This document shows positions 1 through 8,230 of a DNA stretch of 64,000 bases, piece by piece. The notes under the pieces were generated by a model. That model was not told where the DNA came from and ran no database searches. It saw only the letters and a list, made by a program, of their open reading frames with translations. The stretch comes from Martinezella hainanensis. GTDB lineage: Bacteria > Pseudomonadota > Alphaproteobacteria > Rhizobiales > Rhizobiaceae. The DNA lies in the NCBI RefSeq assembly GCF_900094555.1, contig NZ_FMAC01000001.1, positions 930,001 through 994,000 of the forward strand, read 5' to 3'. The position numbers and the translations under genes are program-made. How positions within the stretch are numbered: position 1 is the first letter of the stretch; each line of letters begins with the position of its first letter.

Positions 1-602
1 CGCTCACCGTCGCCTTCGTCGCGGCCGGGCTTGCGGCATTGATCGGCACATTGCTCGGCCTCCTCGCCGGCTGGTACGGAGGCTGGATCGACAAGGTGAT
101 CTCCCGCCTCGTCGATATCTGGATGGCCTTTCCGCCGGTGCTGCTGTCGATCTTGCTCGTCGCCGTCTTCGGCTCCGGTGTGCATTCGGTCATCGCCGCC
201 ATCGTCATCATCGACTGGACACGCTTCTGTCGCGTCGTGCGATCGGAAACGCAGGCACAGGCGCGTATGGATTATGTCACCGCAGCTCATACCATCGGCT
301 TTTCGCGCGCCAGAATCCTCTTCAGCGAAATCCTGCCCAACGTGACGCCGGTGCTGATTGCCCTCGTCAGCCTGGAAATGGGTATCGCCGTCATCGTCGA
401 AGCGATCTTGTCCTTCGTCGGCCTCTCGGTCGCCTCCGATACGCCGACCTGGGGCGGCATGATCGCCGAGGGGCGGCAGATGATCTATCAGGGCTGGTGG
501 GTGCTGGTCGTGCCGCTGATCGCGCTCTTTGCGACGGTGCTTGCCTTCAATCAACTCGGCGACGGCCTGCGCCGCGCCCTCGATCCGGTGATGCGCCGAT
601 GA
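1..602 (+). CDS. Dipeptide/oligopeptide ABC transporter permease (DppC/OppC type), 5' end missing
   Basis: Inner-membrane permease of a peptide-type ABC importer. The reading frame is open from base 3 to the stop at 600-602, so the N-terminus lies outside the window. Hydrophobic membrane segments alternate with short loops. The cytoplasmic EAA loop that docks on the ATPases is visible around YVTAAHTIGFSRARILF followed by EILPN. The C-terminal FVGLSV...PTWGGMIAEGR stretch is typical of DppC/OppC proteins. The stop overlaps the start of the next gene (ATGA), so the three transporter genes form one operon. The substrate-binding protein and the partner permease should lie upstream. The substrate cannot be told from this sequence. 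Confidence 0.92.
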   Translation, partial: LTVAFVAAGLAALIGTLLGLLAGWYGGWIDKVISRLVDIWMAFPPVLLSILLVAVFGSGVHSVIAAIVIIDWTRFCRVVRSETQAQARMDYVTAAHTIGFSRARILFSEILPNVTPVLIALVSLEMGIAVIVEAILSFVGLSVASDTPTWGGMIAEGRQMIYQGWWVLVVPLIALFATVLAFNQLGDGLRRALDPVMRR

Positions 603-1471
603 CATCTCCACTCCTTTCCATTGCCGGCCTCAGCGCCGTATCCGACCGCGACGGCGGCGCGCCGATCCTGCGCGACGTTTCTCTGACGCTGGAGCGTGGC
701 GAAGTGCGCGGGCTCGTCGGCGAAAGCGGTGCCGGAAAATCGACCATCGCCAAGGCGCTGCTCGACATCCTGCCGCGCAGCGTCCGCATCACGCGCGGAT
801 CGATCCTGTTCGAAAACCGCGATCTCCTCACTCTCTCAGCCAAGGAGTTGCGCGGCATCATGGGCAGCGATATCTCGCTGATTCCGCAGGATCCGCAAAC
901 GGCACTCAACCCCGGCCGCCGCATCGAGGCGCAGCTGACCGACGGCCTGCGACTGAAACGGGGCATGTCATCAGGCGATGCTCGACTGCGGGCGCTGAAG
1001 CTGCTGGAAGAAGTCCACATCCGCGATCCCGAGCGCGTGCTGCGCGCCTATCCTCATGAATTGTCCGGGGGGATGCGGCAGCGCATCCTGATCGCCGCCG
1101 CCTTCGCACTCGAGCCGAAAATGGTCGTTGCCGACGAGCCGACCACGGCGCTCGACGTTACCGTGCAGAAGCAGATCCTGCGGCTGATCCGCGGCCTGCA
1201 GGAAGCACATGGCACCGCTGTCATCTTCGTCACGCACGATCTCGGTGTCGTCGCGCAGATCTGCGACAGCGTGACCCTGCTATACGCTGGCAAGGTCATC
1301 GAAGCGGGCCGCACGAGCGAGGTGCTCGCCCACCCCAAACATATCTACACGAAATCGCTCGTTGCCGCCGGCCCACGCTACGACCGGCCGGATGCCGGGC
1401 TGACGCCGGTTCCACAAGCCGTCTTCGAGCAACTGCGCCGCGAGATCGGCATTCCGGAGGGCGGCCGATGA
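599..1471 (+). CDS. Peptide-type ABC transporter ATP-binding protein (DppD/OppD type)
   Basis: Cytoplasmic ATPase subunit of the importer, 290 residues. Walker A is GESGAGKST, the ABC signature is LSGGMRQR, and Walker B runs into VVADEPTTALD. A C-terminal extension of about 60 residues with HPKHIYTKSL matches the oligopeptide/dipeptide ATPase C-terminal domain. I placed the start at the ATG overlapping the permease stop (ATGA). A longer frame begins at 497 but would run through the permease gene. The product should pair with the next gene as an ATPase heterodimer. Confidence 0.93.
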   Translation: MTSPLLSIAGLSAVSDRDGGAPILRDVSLTLERGEVRGLVGESGAGKSTIAKALLDILPRSVRITRGSILFENRDLLTLSAKELRGIMGSDISLIPQDPQTALNPGRRIEAQLTDGLRLKRGMSSGDARLRALKLLEEVHIRDPERVLRAYPHELSGGMRQRILIAAAFALEPKMVVADEPTTALDVTVQKQILRLIRGLQEAHGTAVIFVTHDLGVVAQICDSVTLLYAGKVIEAGRTSEVLAHPKHIYTKSLVAAGPRYDRPDAGLTPVPQAVFEQLRREIGIPEGGR

Positions 1472-2316
1472 GTGTTTCCGACAATCTCCTGTCAGCTCGT
1501 GGAATCGAGGTAACCTACGGCGCCAAGCCGCACCTTTTCGGACCGCCGGGCCATGGCATCAAGGTGCTGCACGGCGTCGATATCGATATCCGCCGCGGTG
1601 AAACGATCGGTATCGTCGGTGAGAGCGGCTCGGGCAAGACGACGCTCGGCCGCGCCTTGTTGCGACTGATCGAAGTAAATGCGGGCACTATCCATGTCGA
1701 CGGCAGGGACATCACCCATCTGCCGGATGCCGAGATACGGCCGTTGCGTCGCCGCATGCAGATGATCTTCCAGGACCCGATGGCCTCGCTCAATCCACGC
1801 CACACCATCCGCCGCATCCTCGTCGAGCCGCTGCTTCTGCACAAACTCGCTTCTGATCGGAAAGACGCAGAGAAACGTGTCGCAGAAATCCTCGAGCGGG
1901 TGACGCTGCCGCAAACATGTCTCGACCGCAATCCGCACGAGCTTTCCGGCGGCCAGCGCCAGCGCATCGGCATCGCCCGGGCTGCCCTGCTGAAGCCGGA
2001 TTTCGTGCTGGCAGACGAAATCGTTTCTGGCCTCGATGTCTCGACCCAGGCGCAGGTGCTTAATCTCCTGAAAGAACTTTCGCGCGATCTCGGCCTGTCC
2101 ATGGCCTTCATCAGCCACGACCTCTCGGTCATCCGCGCCGTCTGCGACCGCGTCTACGTCCTGCGTCACGGCCGCGTCGAAGAGGAAGGCGATTGCGAGC
2201 GCGTCTTCACCGCACCCGCCTCCGCCTATACGCGCATGCTGCTCGATGCCATTCCCTTGCCGGAGATCGACCCAAACTGGCTCGGTCGCGATGCAGGACA
2301 AGAGGATGCCGCCTGA
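1468..2316 (+). CDS. Peptide-type ABC transporter ATP-binding protein (DppF/OppF type)
   Basis: Second ATPase of the importer, 282 residues. Walker A is GESGSGKTTLGRALL, the signature is LSGGQRQRIGIARA, and Walker B is VLADEIVSGLD, so the usual DEPT is DEIV here, as in some OppF proteins. The start overlaps the previous stop by four bases (ATGA), implying translational coupling. Its stop lies 13 bases from the stop of the convergent CoA ligase gene. The transporter is therefore a separate transcription unit, and a link with the aromatic cluster is only positional. Confidence 0.93.
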   Translation: MSVSDNLLSARGIEVTYGAKPHLFGPPGHGIKVLHGVDIDIRRGETIGIVGESGSGKTTLGRALLRLIEVNAGTIHVDGRDITHLPDAEIRPLRRRMQMIFQDPMASLNPRHTIRRILVEPLLLHKLASDRKDAEKRVAEILERVTLPQTCLDRNPHELSGGQRQRIGIARAALLKPDFVLADEIVSGLDVSTQAQVLNLLKELSRDLGLSMAFISHDLSVIRAVCDRVYVLRHGRVEEEGDCERVFTAPASAYTRMLLDAIPLPEIDPNWLGRDAGQEDAA

Positions 2317-2329
2317 AAAGGCTTTTCCG

Positions 2330-3970
2330 CTACTTGAGGCGGAAGCGCTGTATCTTGCCCGATTCCGTCTTTGGCAAGGCTTCGACGAAGACGATGGATC
2401 GCGGATATTTATAGGGTGCGATCAGGGCCTTCACGTGGTCCTGCAGTGCCTTGACCAGCAGATCCGATCCGATGACGCCAGCAGCCAGCACCACATGCGC
2501 CTGCACGATATGGCCCCGCTCCTCGTCCGGCTTGCCGATGACTGCGCATTCCAGCACGTCGGCATAGGAGAGAAGTGCGGCCTCCACTTCCGGCCCGGCA
2601 ATATTGTAGCCGGCCGAAAGGATGATGTCGTCGGAACGCGCGGCGAAATGGAAGTAACCGTCCTCGTCCTGAATGAAGCTGTCACCCGTCAGGTTCCAGC
2701 CGTTACGCACGTAGTCGGCCTGCCTGTGGTCGGCGAGATATCGGCAGCCGATCGGGCCGCGAACGACAAGCTTGCCGATCGTGCCGCGCGGAACCTCGTT
2801 CATCTCATCATCGACGATACGGGCTTCATAGCCCGTCAGCGGCTTGCCTGTACTCTTCGGCTTGGCGTCCGACAGCCGGTTGGAGATGAAGATATGCAGC
2901 ATCTCGGTCGAGCCGATGCCATCGAGGATAGGCTTGCCCGTCTTGCGCGTCCACTCCTCGAAAATCGGCCCCGGCAGCGTCTCGCCGGCGGAAACCGCAA
3001 TGCGCAGCGAGGAAAGATCCGCCCCCTCCTCCATGGCCGCCAGCATGGCGCGATAGGCCGTCGGTGCGGTGAAGCTGATAGTCGCGCCATATTCCTGAAT
3101 GATCTCGACCATGTTCTTCGGCGAGGCGTTTTCCAGCAAGGCCGTCGATGCGCCGAAGCGAAGCGGGAACACAACCAGACCGCCGAGACCGAAGGTGAAG
3201 GCGATCGGCGGCGAACCGATGAAAACATCATCAGGCGTCACCTGCAGCACTTCCTTGGCGTAGGCATCGGCTATGATCAGGATATCGCGATGGAAGTGCA
3301 TCGTCGCCTTCGGCACGCCGGTCGATCCCGAGGTGAAGCCGAGCAGCGCCACATCGTCCCGACCGGTTTTGACCGCCTCAAAACGAACCGGCTTATTCAG
3401 CGCAATGCGGTCCAATTCGGCATCGTGATTGGCGGTGCCGTCGAAGCCGACGACCTGCTTCAGGAAGCGGCTGTCCTTAGCCGCCGCCACGAGCTCTTCC
3501 AGCAGCCTTGTATCGCAGAGCGCAAACGAAATTTCCGCCTTGTCGATAACCTTGGAAAGCTCGCCTGCTCTGAGCATCGGCATGGTGTTGACCGCAACGG
3601 CACCGACCTTTGTTACCGCCAACCAGCAGGCGATCATGGCGGGGTTGTTTCCGGAGCGGATGAGAACGCGATTGCCGGGCTTCACGCCGAAATTCTCGAT
3701 GAGCGCGTGCGCGATGCGATTGGTCCAGTCCGCCAATTCCTTATACGTGCGGCGGCGGCCATTGCCGATCAGAGCTACATTGTCGCCAAACCCCTTCTCG
3801 ACCATCCGGTCGCTGAGTTCGAAGCCGGCATTCAGCCATTCCGGATAGTCGAAACCATCCATCAGCCATTCCGGATAGTCGAAACCATCCATCAGCAGTT
3901 CGGGCCATTCGTCGAATGGCGGCAGATTGTCTCGCGTGAATGTATCGGTATGACCGGTCGGTCCAAGCAT
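2330..3970 (-). CDS. Aryl-CoA ligase, probably 2-aminobenzoate-CoA ligase
   Basis: AMP-forming acyl-CoA synthetase of 546 residues that would activate an aromatic acid to its CoA thioester. Adenylation motifs are present in order: the phosphate loop LLGFTSGSTGVPKATMHFH, DGIGSTEMLHIF, the A8 region NLTGDSF...RSDDIILSAGYNI, and the C-terminal catalytic lysine in PKTESGKIQ at about residue 539. Overall it resembles benzoate/2-aminobenzoate-CoA ligases. It is divergent from the monooxygenase operon, and that pairing supports anthranilate as substrate. Residues 27-36 are repeated exactly at 37-46 (MDGFDYPEWL twice), caused by a 30-bp tandem duplication. Substrate assignment is inferred. Salicylate or benzoate are alternatives. 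Confidence 0.85.
   Translation of the reverse strand: MLGPTGHTDTFTRDNLPPFDEWPELLMDGFDYPEWLMDGFDYPEWLNAGFELSDRMVEKGFGDNVALIGNGRRRTYKELADWTNRIAHALIENFGVKPGNRVLIRSGNNPAMIACWLAVTKVGAVAVNTMPMLRAGELSKVIDKAEISFALCDTRLLEELVAAAKDSRFLKQVVGFDGTANHDAELDRIALNKPVRFEAVKTGRDDVALLGFTSGSTGVPKATMHFHRDILIIADAYAKEVLQVTPDDVFIGSPPIAFTFGLGGLVVFPLRFGASTALLENASPKNMVEIIQEYGATISFTAPTAYRAMLAAMEEGADLSSLRIAVSAGETLPGPIFEEWTRKTGKPILDGIGSTEMLHIFISNRLSDAKPKSTGKPLTGYEARIVDDEMNEVPRGTIGKLVVRGPIGCRYLADHRQADYVRNGWNLTGDSFIQDEDGYFHFAARSDDIILSAGYNIAGPEVEAALLSYADVLECAVIGKPDEERGHIVQAHVVLAAGVIGSDLLVKALQDHVKALIAPYKYPRSIVFVEALPKTESGKIQRFRLK
3841..3900. repeat. 30-bp in-frame tandem duplication inside the CoA ligase gene
   Basis: Bases 3841-3870 recur at 3871-3900 with differences only in the last few bases. 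The unit is 30 bp, so it adds exactly ten residues and keeps the frame open. It lies near the N-terminus of the ligase, before the adenylation core. Confidence 0.95.
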
Positions 3971-4082
3971 TGCTTCGCTCCCGCATTCCTATCGATCAAA
4001 TCGCCATCATCGCTGGTTCCCCCGCAGCGCGTGTAGCGTTGCGAAAAAGATCGCACCGAAGCCCGCAATGTTCAAGCAAGAA

Positions 4083-4098
4083 ATTTTAAGCCTAAAAT
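4083..4098. promoter_or_regulatory. Candidate operator 1 in the ligase-monooxygenase divergent region
   Basis: ATTTTAAGCCTAAAAT is palindromic in 7 of 8 half-site positions. It lies in the 298-bp divergent gap, about 113 bp before the ligase start, and shares the core TTTTAAGYYTAAA with a second site at 4213-4228. Two copies of a palindrome between divergent catabolic genes suggest a shared regulator. No regulator gene of an obvious type lies next to it. Confidence 0.45.
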
Positions 4099-4212
4099 AT
4101 TTTTGATCTTCCATTGATTCAAAAAGATAATTTCCAGTTTTCGTGGTAATGTGGCCACCGGTCGGCCGTCTATGCCGGCGGAAAAACCCTTGACGAATGG
4201 CCGTGACGAGAT

Positions 4213-4228
4213 ATTTTAAGTTTAAATG
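4213..4228. promoter_or_regulatory. Candidate operator 2 in the ligase-monooxygenase divergent region
   Basis: ATTTTAAGTTTAAATG shares its first eight bases and the TAAA of the second half with the site at 4083-4098. It ends 40 bp before the monooxygenase start, a position where a bound repressor would cover the promoter. Function is inferred from placement and repetition only. Confidence 0.42.
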
Positions 4229-4268
4229 ATTTCGAGATCGGCTCCGGCCTGAAGAGGAGGGAAAAGCG

Positions 4269-6587
4269 ATGCGCATCGTCTGTATCGGCGGCGGCCCTGC
4301 AGGGCTCTACTTCGCGCTTCTGATGAAGAAGCTCCATCCGGAACATTCGATCCGCGTCGTCGAGCGCAATCGCCCCTATGACACCTTCGGCTGGGGTGTC
4401 GTCTTCTCCGACGCGACCATGGTTTCGATGCGCGAATGGGACCCGGAGAGCGCGGCCGAAATAGAAGACGCCTTCAACCATTGGGATGATATCGAAGTCC
4501 TGTTCAAGGGCACGCGCCAGCGCACATCGGGCCACGGCTTCGTCGGCATCGGCCGCAAGAAGCTTCTGAACATCCTGCAGAAGCGCTGTGAGGCGCTGGA
4601 TGTCGAATTGATCTTCGAAACCGACGTCAATTCCGATCTCGACTATCCGGACGCCGATCTCGTGATCGGTTCGGACGGCCTCAATTCGAAGATCCGCAAT
4701 CATTATCCCGAGATCTTCCAGCCGGATATGATCACCCGGCCGAACCGCTATATCTGGCTCGGTACCAACAAGCTGTTCGACGCCTTCACCTTTGATTTCC
4801 GCCGCACCGATCACGGCTGGTTCCAGGCGCACATCTACAAGTTCGACGACAAGACCTCGACCTTCATCGTCGAGACGACCGAAGAAGCCTATCTCGCCCA
4901 CGGCCTCGACAAGATGGATCAGGACGGCTCCATCGCCTTCTGTGAAAACCTGTTCTCCGAAGTGCTCGAAGGCGCCTCGCTGATGACCAACGCCCGCCAT
5001 ATCCGTGGCTCGGCCTGGTTGAACTTCAACCGCCTGATCTGCGGCAAGTGGAGCCATTTCAACGGCAACTCCCATGTCGTGCTGATGGGCGATGCAGCCC
5101 ATACCGCCCACTTCGCTATCGGTTCCGGCACCAAGCTTGCCATCGACGACGCGATCGAACTGACCCGGCAATTCCAGATCCACGGGCACGAGAAGGACAA
5201 GATACCGGCCGTCCTTGAAACCTATGAGGAAATCCGCCGCGTCGACGTCGCCCGCATCCAGAATGCCGCCCGCAATGCGATGGAATGGTTCGAGGTCGTC
5301 GGCCGCCGTTACGCGGATACGCTCGAGCCGCCGCAATTCATGTATTCGATGCTGACCCGATCGCAGCGCATCAGCCACGAAAATCTGCGGCTGCGCGACA
5401 AGACCTGGCTCGAAGGCTATGAGCGCTGGTTCGCCGAGAAATCCGGCCTTGCCGTCGGCAACGATCGCTGCCTGCCGCCGATGTTCACGCCTTACCAGCT
5501 GCGCGATATCAAGCTCGTCAACCGCATCGTCGTCTCGCCGATGGCAATGTATTCGGCTGAGAATGGCGTGATGAACGATTTCCACATCATCCATCTCGGC
5601 TCGCGCGCGCTTGGCGGCGCCGGCCTGATTTTCGCGGAAATGACCTGCGTCACCCCGGATGCCCGCATCACCCCCGGCTGCCTCGGGCTCTGGAACGAGG
5701 AGCAGGCGGCGCAGTGGAAGCGGCTCGTCGACTTCGTTCATACGAGCAGTGCCGCCAAAGTCGGCATCCAGATCGGCCATGCCGGACGCAAGGGTGCGAC
5801 GAAACTTGCCTGGGAAGGCATCGACCAGCCGTTGGCCGAAGGCGAATGGCCGCTGATCTCCGCCTCAGCCGTTCCCTACCTCAAGAACAGCCAGGTGCCA
5901 AAGGCCATGGATCGCGCCGATATGGCGCGCGTCAAGGCCGATTTCATTCGTTCGACGGAACTGGCGGTCGAGACCGGCGCCGACTGGCTGGAGCTGCACT
6001 GCGCTCACGGCTATCTGCTGTCGAGTTTCCTGTCGCCGCTGACCAACCTGCGCGACGACGAATATGGCGGCAGCCATGAAAACCGCGCGCGCTACCCGCT
6101 TGAAATCTTCCATGCGATCCGCGCTATCTGGCCGGCGGACAAGCCGATCTCGATCCGCCTGTCCTGCCATGACTGGACGGACGGCGGCAACACGCCGGAA
6201 GATGCGGCGATCTTCGCCCGCATGTTCAAAGACGCCGGCGCCGACCTCATAGATTGCTCTTCGGGCCAGGTCTCCAAGCAGGAAAAGCCCGTTTACGGCC
6301 GCCTGTTCCAGACGCCCTTCTCCGACAAGATCCGCAACGAAATCGGCATCCCGACGATTGCAGTCGGTGCGATCTCCGAGGCCGATCATGCCAATTCGAT
6401 CATTGCCGCCGGCCGCGCCGATCTCTGCGCCGTCGCCCGCCCGCATCTGGCGGACCCGGCCTGGTCGCTGCATGAAGCCGCCAAGATCGGCCTGACTTCC
6501 ATTCCCTGGCCGAAGCAATATCTTTCCGGCAAGACTCAGTATGAAACCAACCTCGCCCGTGCAGCCACCGCAGCACCAGCGAAATGA
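4269..6587 (+). CDS. Bifunctional aryl-CoA monooxygenase/reductase (2-aminobenzoyl-CoA or salicylyl-CoA type)
   Basis: Two-domain flavoenzyme of 772 residues. Residues 1 to about 395 are an FAD-dependent aromatic hydroxylase: the dinucleotide loop is IGGGPAGLYFALLMKK and the FAD ribityl/phosphate motif is GDAAHTAHFAIGSG. From about 400 onward is an Old Yellow Enzyme-type FMN domain (FTPYQLRDIKLVNRIVVSPM, QIGHAGRKG, ELHCAHGYLLSSFLSP). This fusion is known from 2-aminobenzoyl-CoA monooxygenase/reductase of Azoarcus, which hydroxylates and then reduces the ring, and from salicylyl-CoA 5-hydroxylase. A GGAGGG ribosome site lies six bases before the ATG. It heads the degradation operon. Confidence 0.9.
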   Translation: MRIVCIGGGPAGLYFALLMKKLHPEHSIRVVERNRPYDTFGWGVVFSDATMVSMREWDPESAAEIEDAFNHWDDIEVLFKGTRQRTSGHGFVGIGRKKLLNILQKRCEALDVELIFETDVNSDLDYPDADLVIGSDGLNSKIRNHYPEIFQPDMITRPNRYIWLGTNKLFDAFTFDFRRTDHGWFQAHIYKFDDKTSTFIVETTEEAYLAHGLDKMDQDGSIAFCENLFSEVLEGASLMTNARHIRGSAWLNFNRLICGKWSHFNGNSHVVLMGDAAHTAHFAIGSGTKLAIDDAIELTRQFQIHGHEKDKIPAVLETYEEIRRVDVARIQNAARNAMEWFEVVGRRYADTLEPPQFMYSMLTRSQRISHENLRLRDKTWLEGYERWFAEKSGLAVGNDRCLPPMFTPYQLRDIKLVNRIVVSPMAMYSAENGVMNDFHIIHLGSRALGGAGLIFAEMTCVTPDARITPGCLGLWNEEQAAQWKRLVDFVHTSSAAKVGIQIGHAGRKGATKLAWEGIDQPLAEGEWPLISASAVPYLKNSQVPKAMDRADMARVKADFIRSTELAVETGADWLELHCAHGYLLSSFLSPLTNLRDDEYGGSHENRARYPLEIFHAIRAIWPADKPISIRLSCHDWTDGGNTPEDAAIFARMFKDAGADLIDCSSGQVSKQEKPVYGRLFQTPFSDKIRNEIGIPTIAVGAISEADHANSIIAAGRADLCAVARPHLADPAWSLHEAAKIGLTSIPWPKQYLSGKTQYETNLARAATAAPAK

Positions 6588-6594
6588 GGATGAG

Positions 6595-7374
6595 ATGACG
6601 ACTTCGGGCAAACTCGCCGGCCGTCACGCCCTCGTCACCGGGGCCGGCAGCGGCATTGGTGCCGCGATCACCAGGGCGCTTGCCGCTGAAGGTGCGCATG
6701 TCAGCCTCGCCGGTCGTCGCAGAGAGCCGCTGGAAGCGGTTGCCGCCGAGATCGGCGCGCATGCTTTCGTGATCGATGGCTTCGATGTCACCAACCCCGA
6801 AGCCGTAGCCCAAGGTCTTGCCAAAGCGCGCGAAAAATTCGGCCCCGTCGATATTCTCATCAACAACGCCGGCGAAGCGCCGAGCGCGCCTTTCGAGAAG
6901 ACAAGTCTTGAGGCCTGGAACCACGTCCTCTCGGTGGACCTGACGGGTGTTTTCGTGGTGACGCAGGCAGCCCTTCCCGACCTGAAAGCCCGCGGCCACG
7001 GCGCGCGCATCATCAACATCTCCTCGACGGCTGGTCTGAAGGGATATGGCTACGTCTCGGCTTACGTGGCCGCCAAGCATGGCGTCGTCGGGCTGACCCG
7101 CTCGCTGGCGCTGGAACTGGCGAAAACCGGCATCACGGTCAATGCCGTCTGCCCCGGTTTCACCGATACGCCGATCATCCAGCGTTCGATCGAGACGATC
7201 GTCGCCAAGACCGGGCGCACGGTCGAGCAGGCGCTGGGCGAATTCACGAAATCCAATCCGCAGGGACGGCTCGTCAAGCCGGAAGAGGTCGCCGACGCCG
7301 TGCTTTGGCTCGCCTCACCGGCCGCGGCATCGATCAATGGACAGGCAATAGCGGTTGCCGGTGGGGAGGTTTGA
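6595..7374 (+). CDS. SDR family dehydrogenase, 3-hydroxyacyl-CoA dehydrogenase-like
   Basis: NAD(P)-dependent short-chain dehydrogenase of 259 residues. It shows the cofactor loop TGAGSGIG, the NNAG motif, and the catalytic Ser with Tyr-x3-Lys in ISSTAG...YVAAKH. I chose the ATG at 6595, just after the monooxygenase stop. A longer frame from 6541 would overlap that gene. In the operon it is well placed to oxidise or reduce a ring-hydroxyl/oxo group of the CoA-bound intermediate. The exact step is inferred. Confidence 0.88.
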   Translation: MTTSGKLAGRHALVTGAGSGIGAAITRALAAEGAHVSLAGRRREPLEAVAAEIGAHAFVIDGFDVTNPEAVAQGLAKAREKFGPVDILINNAGEAPSAPFEKTSLEAWNHVLSVDLTGVFVVTQAALPDLKARGHGARIINISSTAGLKGYGYVSAYVAAKHGVVGLTRSLALELAKTGITVNAVCPGFTDTPIIQRSIETIVAKTGRTVEQALGEFTKSNPQGRLVKPEEVADAVLWLASPAAASINGQAIAVAGGEV

Positions 7375-7377
7375 GGG

Positions 7378-8229
7378 ATGAGTGATCTAGATATGACGGT
7401 GAAGGGTCACCTGAAGCCCTTCAAGGATTATAAGCCGGAGCATTTCCTCTGGGATGTCGGCGAAGACGGCCGCGTCGCCACCATCCGCCTGAACCGTCCC
7501 GAGCGTAAGAACCCGCTGACCTTCGACAGCTACGCCGAATTGCGCGATCTCTTTCGCGACCTCGCCTATGCCTCCGATATCCGCGCCATCGTACTGACCG
7601 GCGCCGGCGGCAATTTTTCCTCCGGCGGCGACGTCTTCGAAATCATCGAACCATTGACCCGCATGGCGATGCCGGAGCTTCTGGCCTTCACCCGCATGAC
7701 CGGCGACCTCGTCAAGGCGATGCGCAAATGCCCGCAGCCGATCATCACGGCGGTCGACGGCATTTGCGCCGGCGCCGGCGCGATCCTTGCGATGGCCTCG
7801 GATCTGAGGCTGGCAACGCCGGAAGCAAAGACGGCCTTCCTCTTTACCCGTGTCGGTCTGGCCGGCGCCGATATGGGCGCCTGCGGCATCCTGCCCCGCA
7901 TCATCGGCCAGGGCCGCGCCGCCGAGCTTCTCTTTACCGGCCGCTCGATGACGGCAGCGGAAGGACAGGCCTGGGGCTTCTATAACGGCTTGCACTCCAG
8001 CACCGATCTGGAAGCTGAAGCGGTCAGGCTCGCCCGCTCGCTGGCCGATGGTCCCTGGTTCGCCCATGGCATGACCAAGACGATGCTGAACCAGGAATGG
8101 GCGATGGGCATCGAGGAGATGATCGAATCCGAAGCGCAGGCACAGGCGATCTGCATGGCGACACAGGATTTCCGTCGCGCCTTCGAAGCCTTCGCCGCCA
8201 AGCGCCGACCGGAATTCCAGGGGGATTAA
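7378..8229 (+). CDS. Crotonase-fold enoyl-CoA hydratase/isomerase family protein with altered active site
   Basis: Crotonase superfamily protein of 283 residues. The oxyanion-hole elements [12 protein letters not shown] and [18 protein letters not shown] are clear. Aligned by eye to rat enoyl-CoA hydratase, the two catalytic glutamates (144 and 164) correspond here to isoleucine and arginine. The aspartate in [15 protein letters not shown] aligns with Asp204 of dienoyl-CoA isomerase. It is therefore probably not a simple hydratase. Ring hydrolysis or isomerisation in the aromatic pathway is plausible. It starts three bases after the SDR stop codon. Confidence 0.87.
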   Translation: MSDLDMTVKGHLKPFKDYKPEHFLWDVGEDGRVATIRLNRPERKNPLTFDSYAELRDLFRDLAYASDIRAIVLTGAGGNFSSGGDVFEIIEPLTRMAMPELLAFTRMTGDLVKAMRKCPQPIITAVDGICAGAGAILAMASDLRLATPEAKTAFLFTRVGLAGADMGACGILPRIIGQGRAAELLFTGRSMTAAEGQAWGFYNGLHSSTDLEAEAVRLARSLADGPWFAHGMTKTMLNQEWAMGIEEMIESEAQAQAICMATQDFRRAFEAFAAKRRPEFQGD

Positions 8230-8230
8230 G

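Noticed and set aside
1..2316. The ABC importer as the anthranilate transporter of the aromatic cluster
   Set aside because: It is convergent with the ligase and of peptide type. Proximity is not enough to link them.
2246..4036. 596-codon open frame antisense to the CoA ligase
   Set aside because: The ligase on the other strand has all family motifs. High GC content leaves long antisense frames open; this one has no recognisable domain.
4170..5780. 536-codon frame antisense to the aryl-CoA monooxygenase
   Set aside because: Same reason: the plus-strand enzyme is clear and the shadow has no domain.
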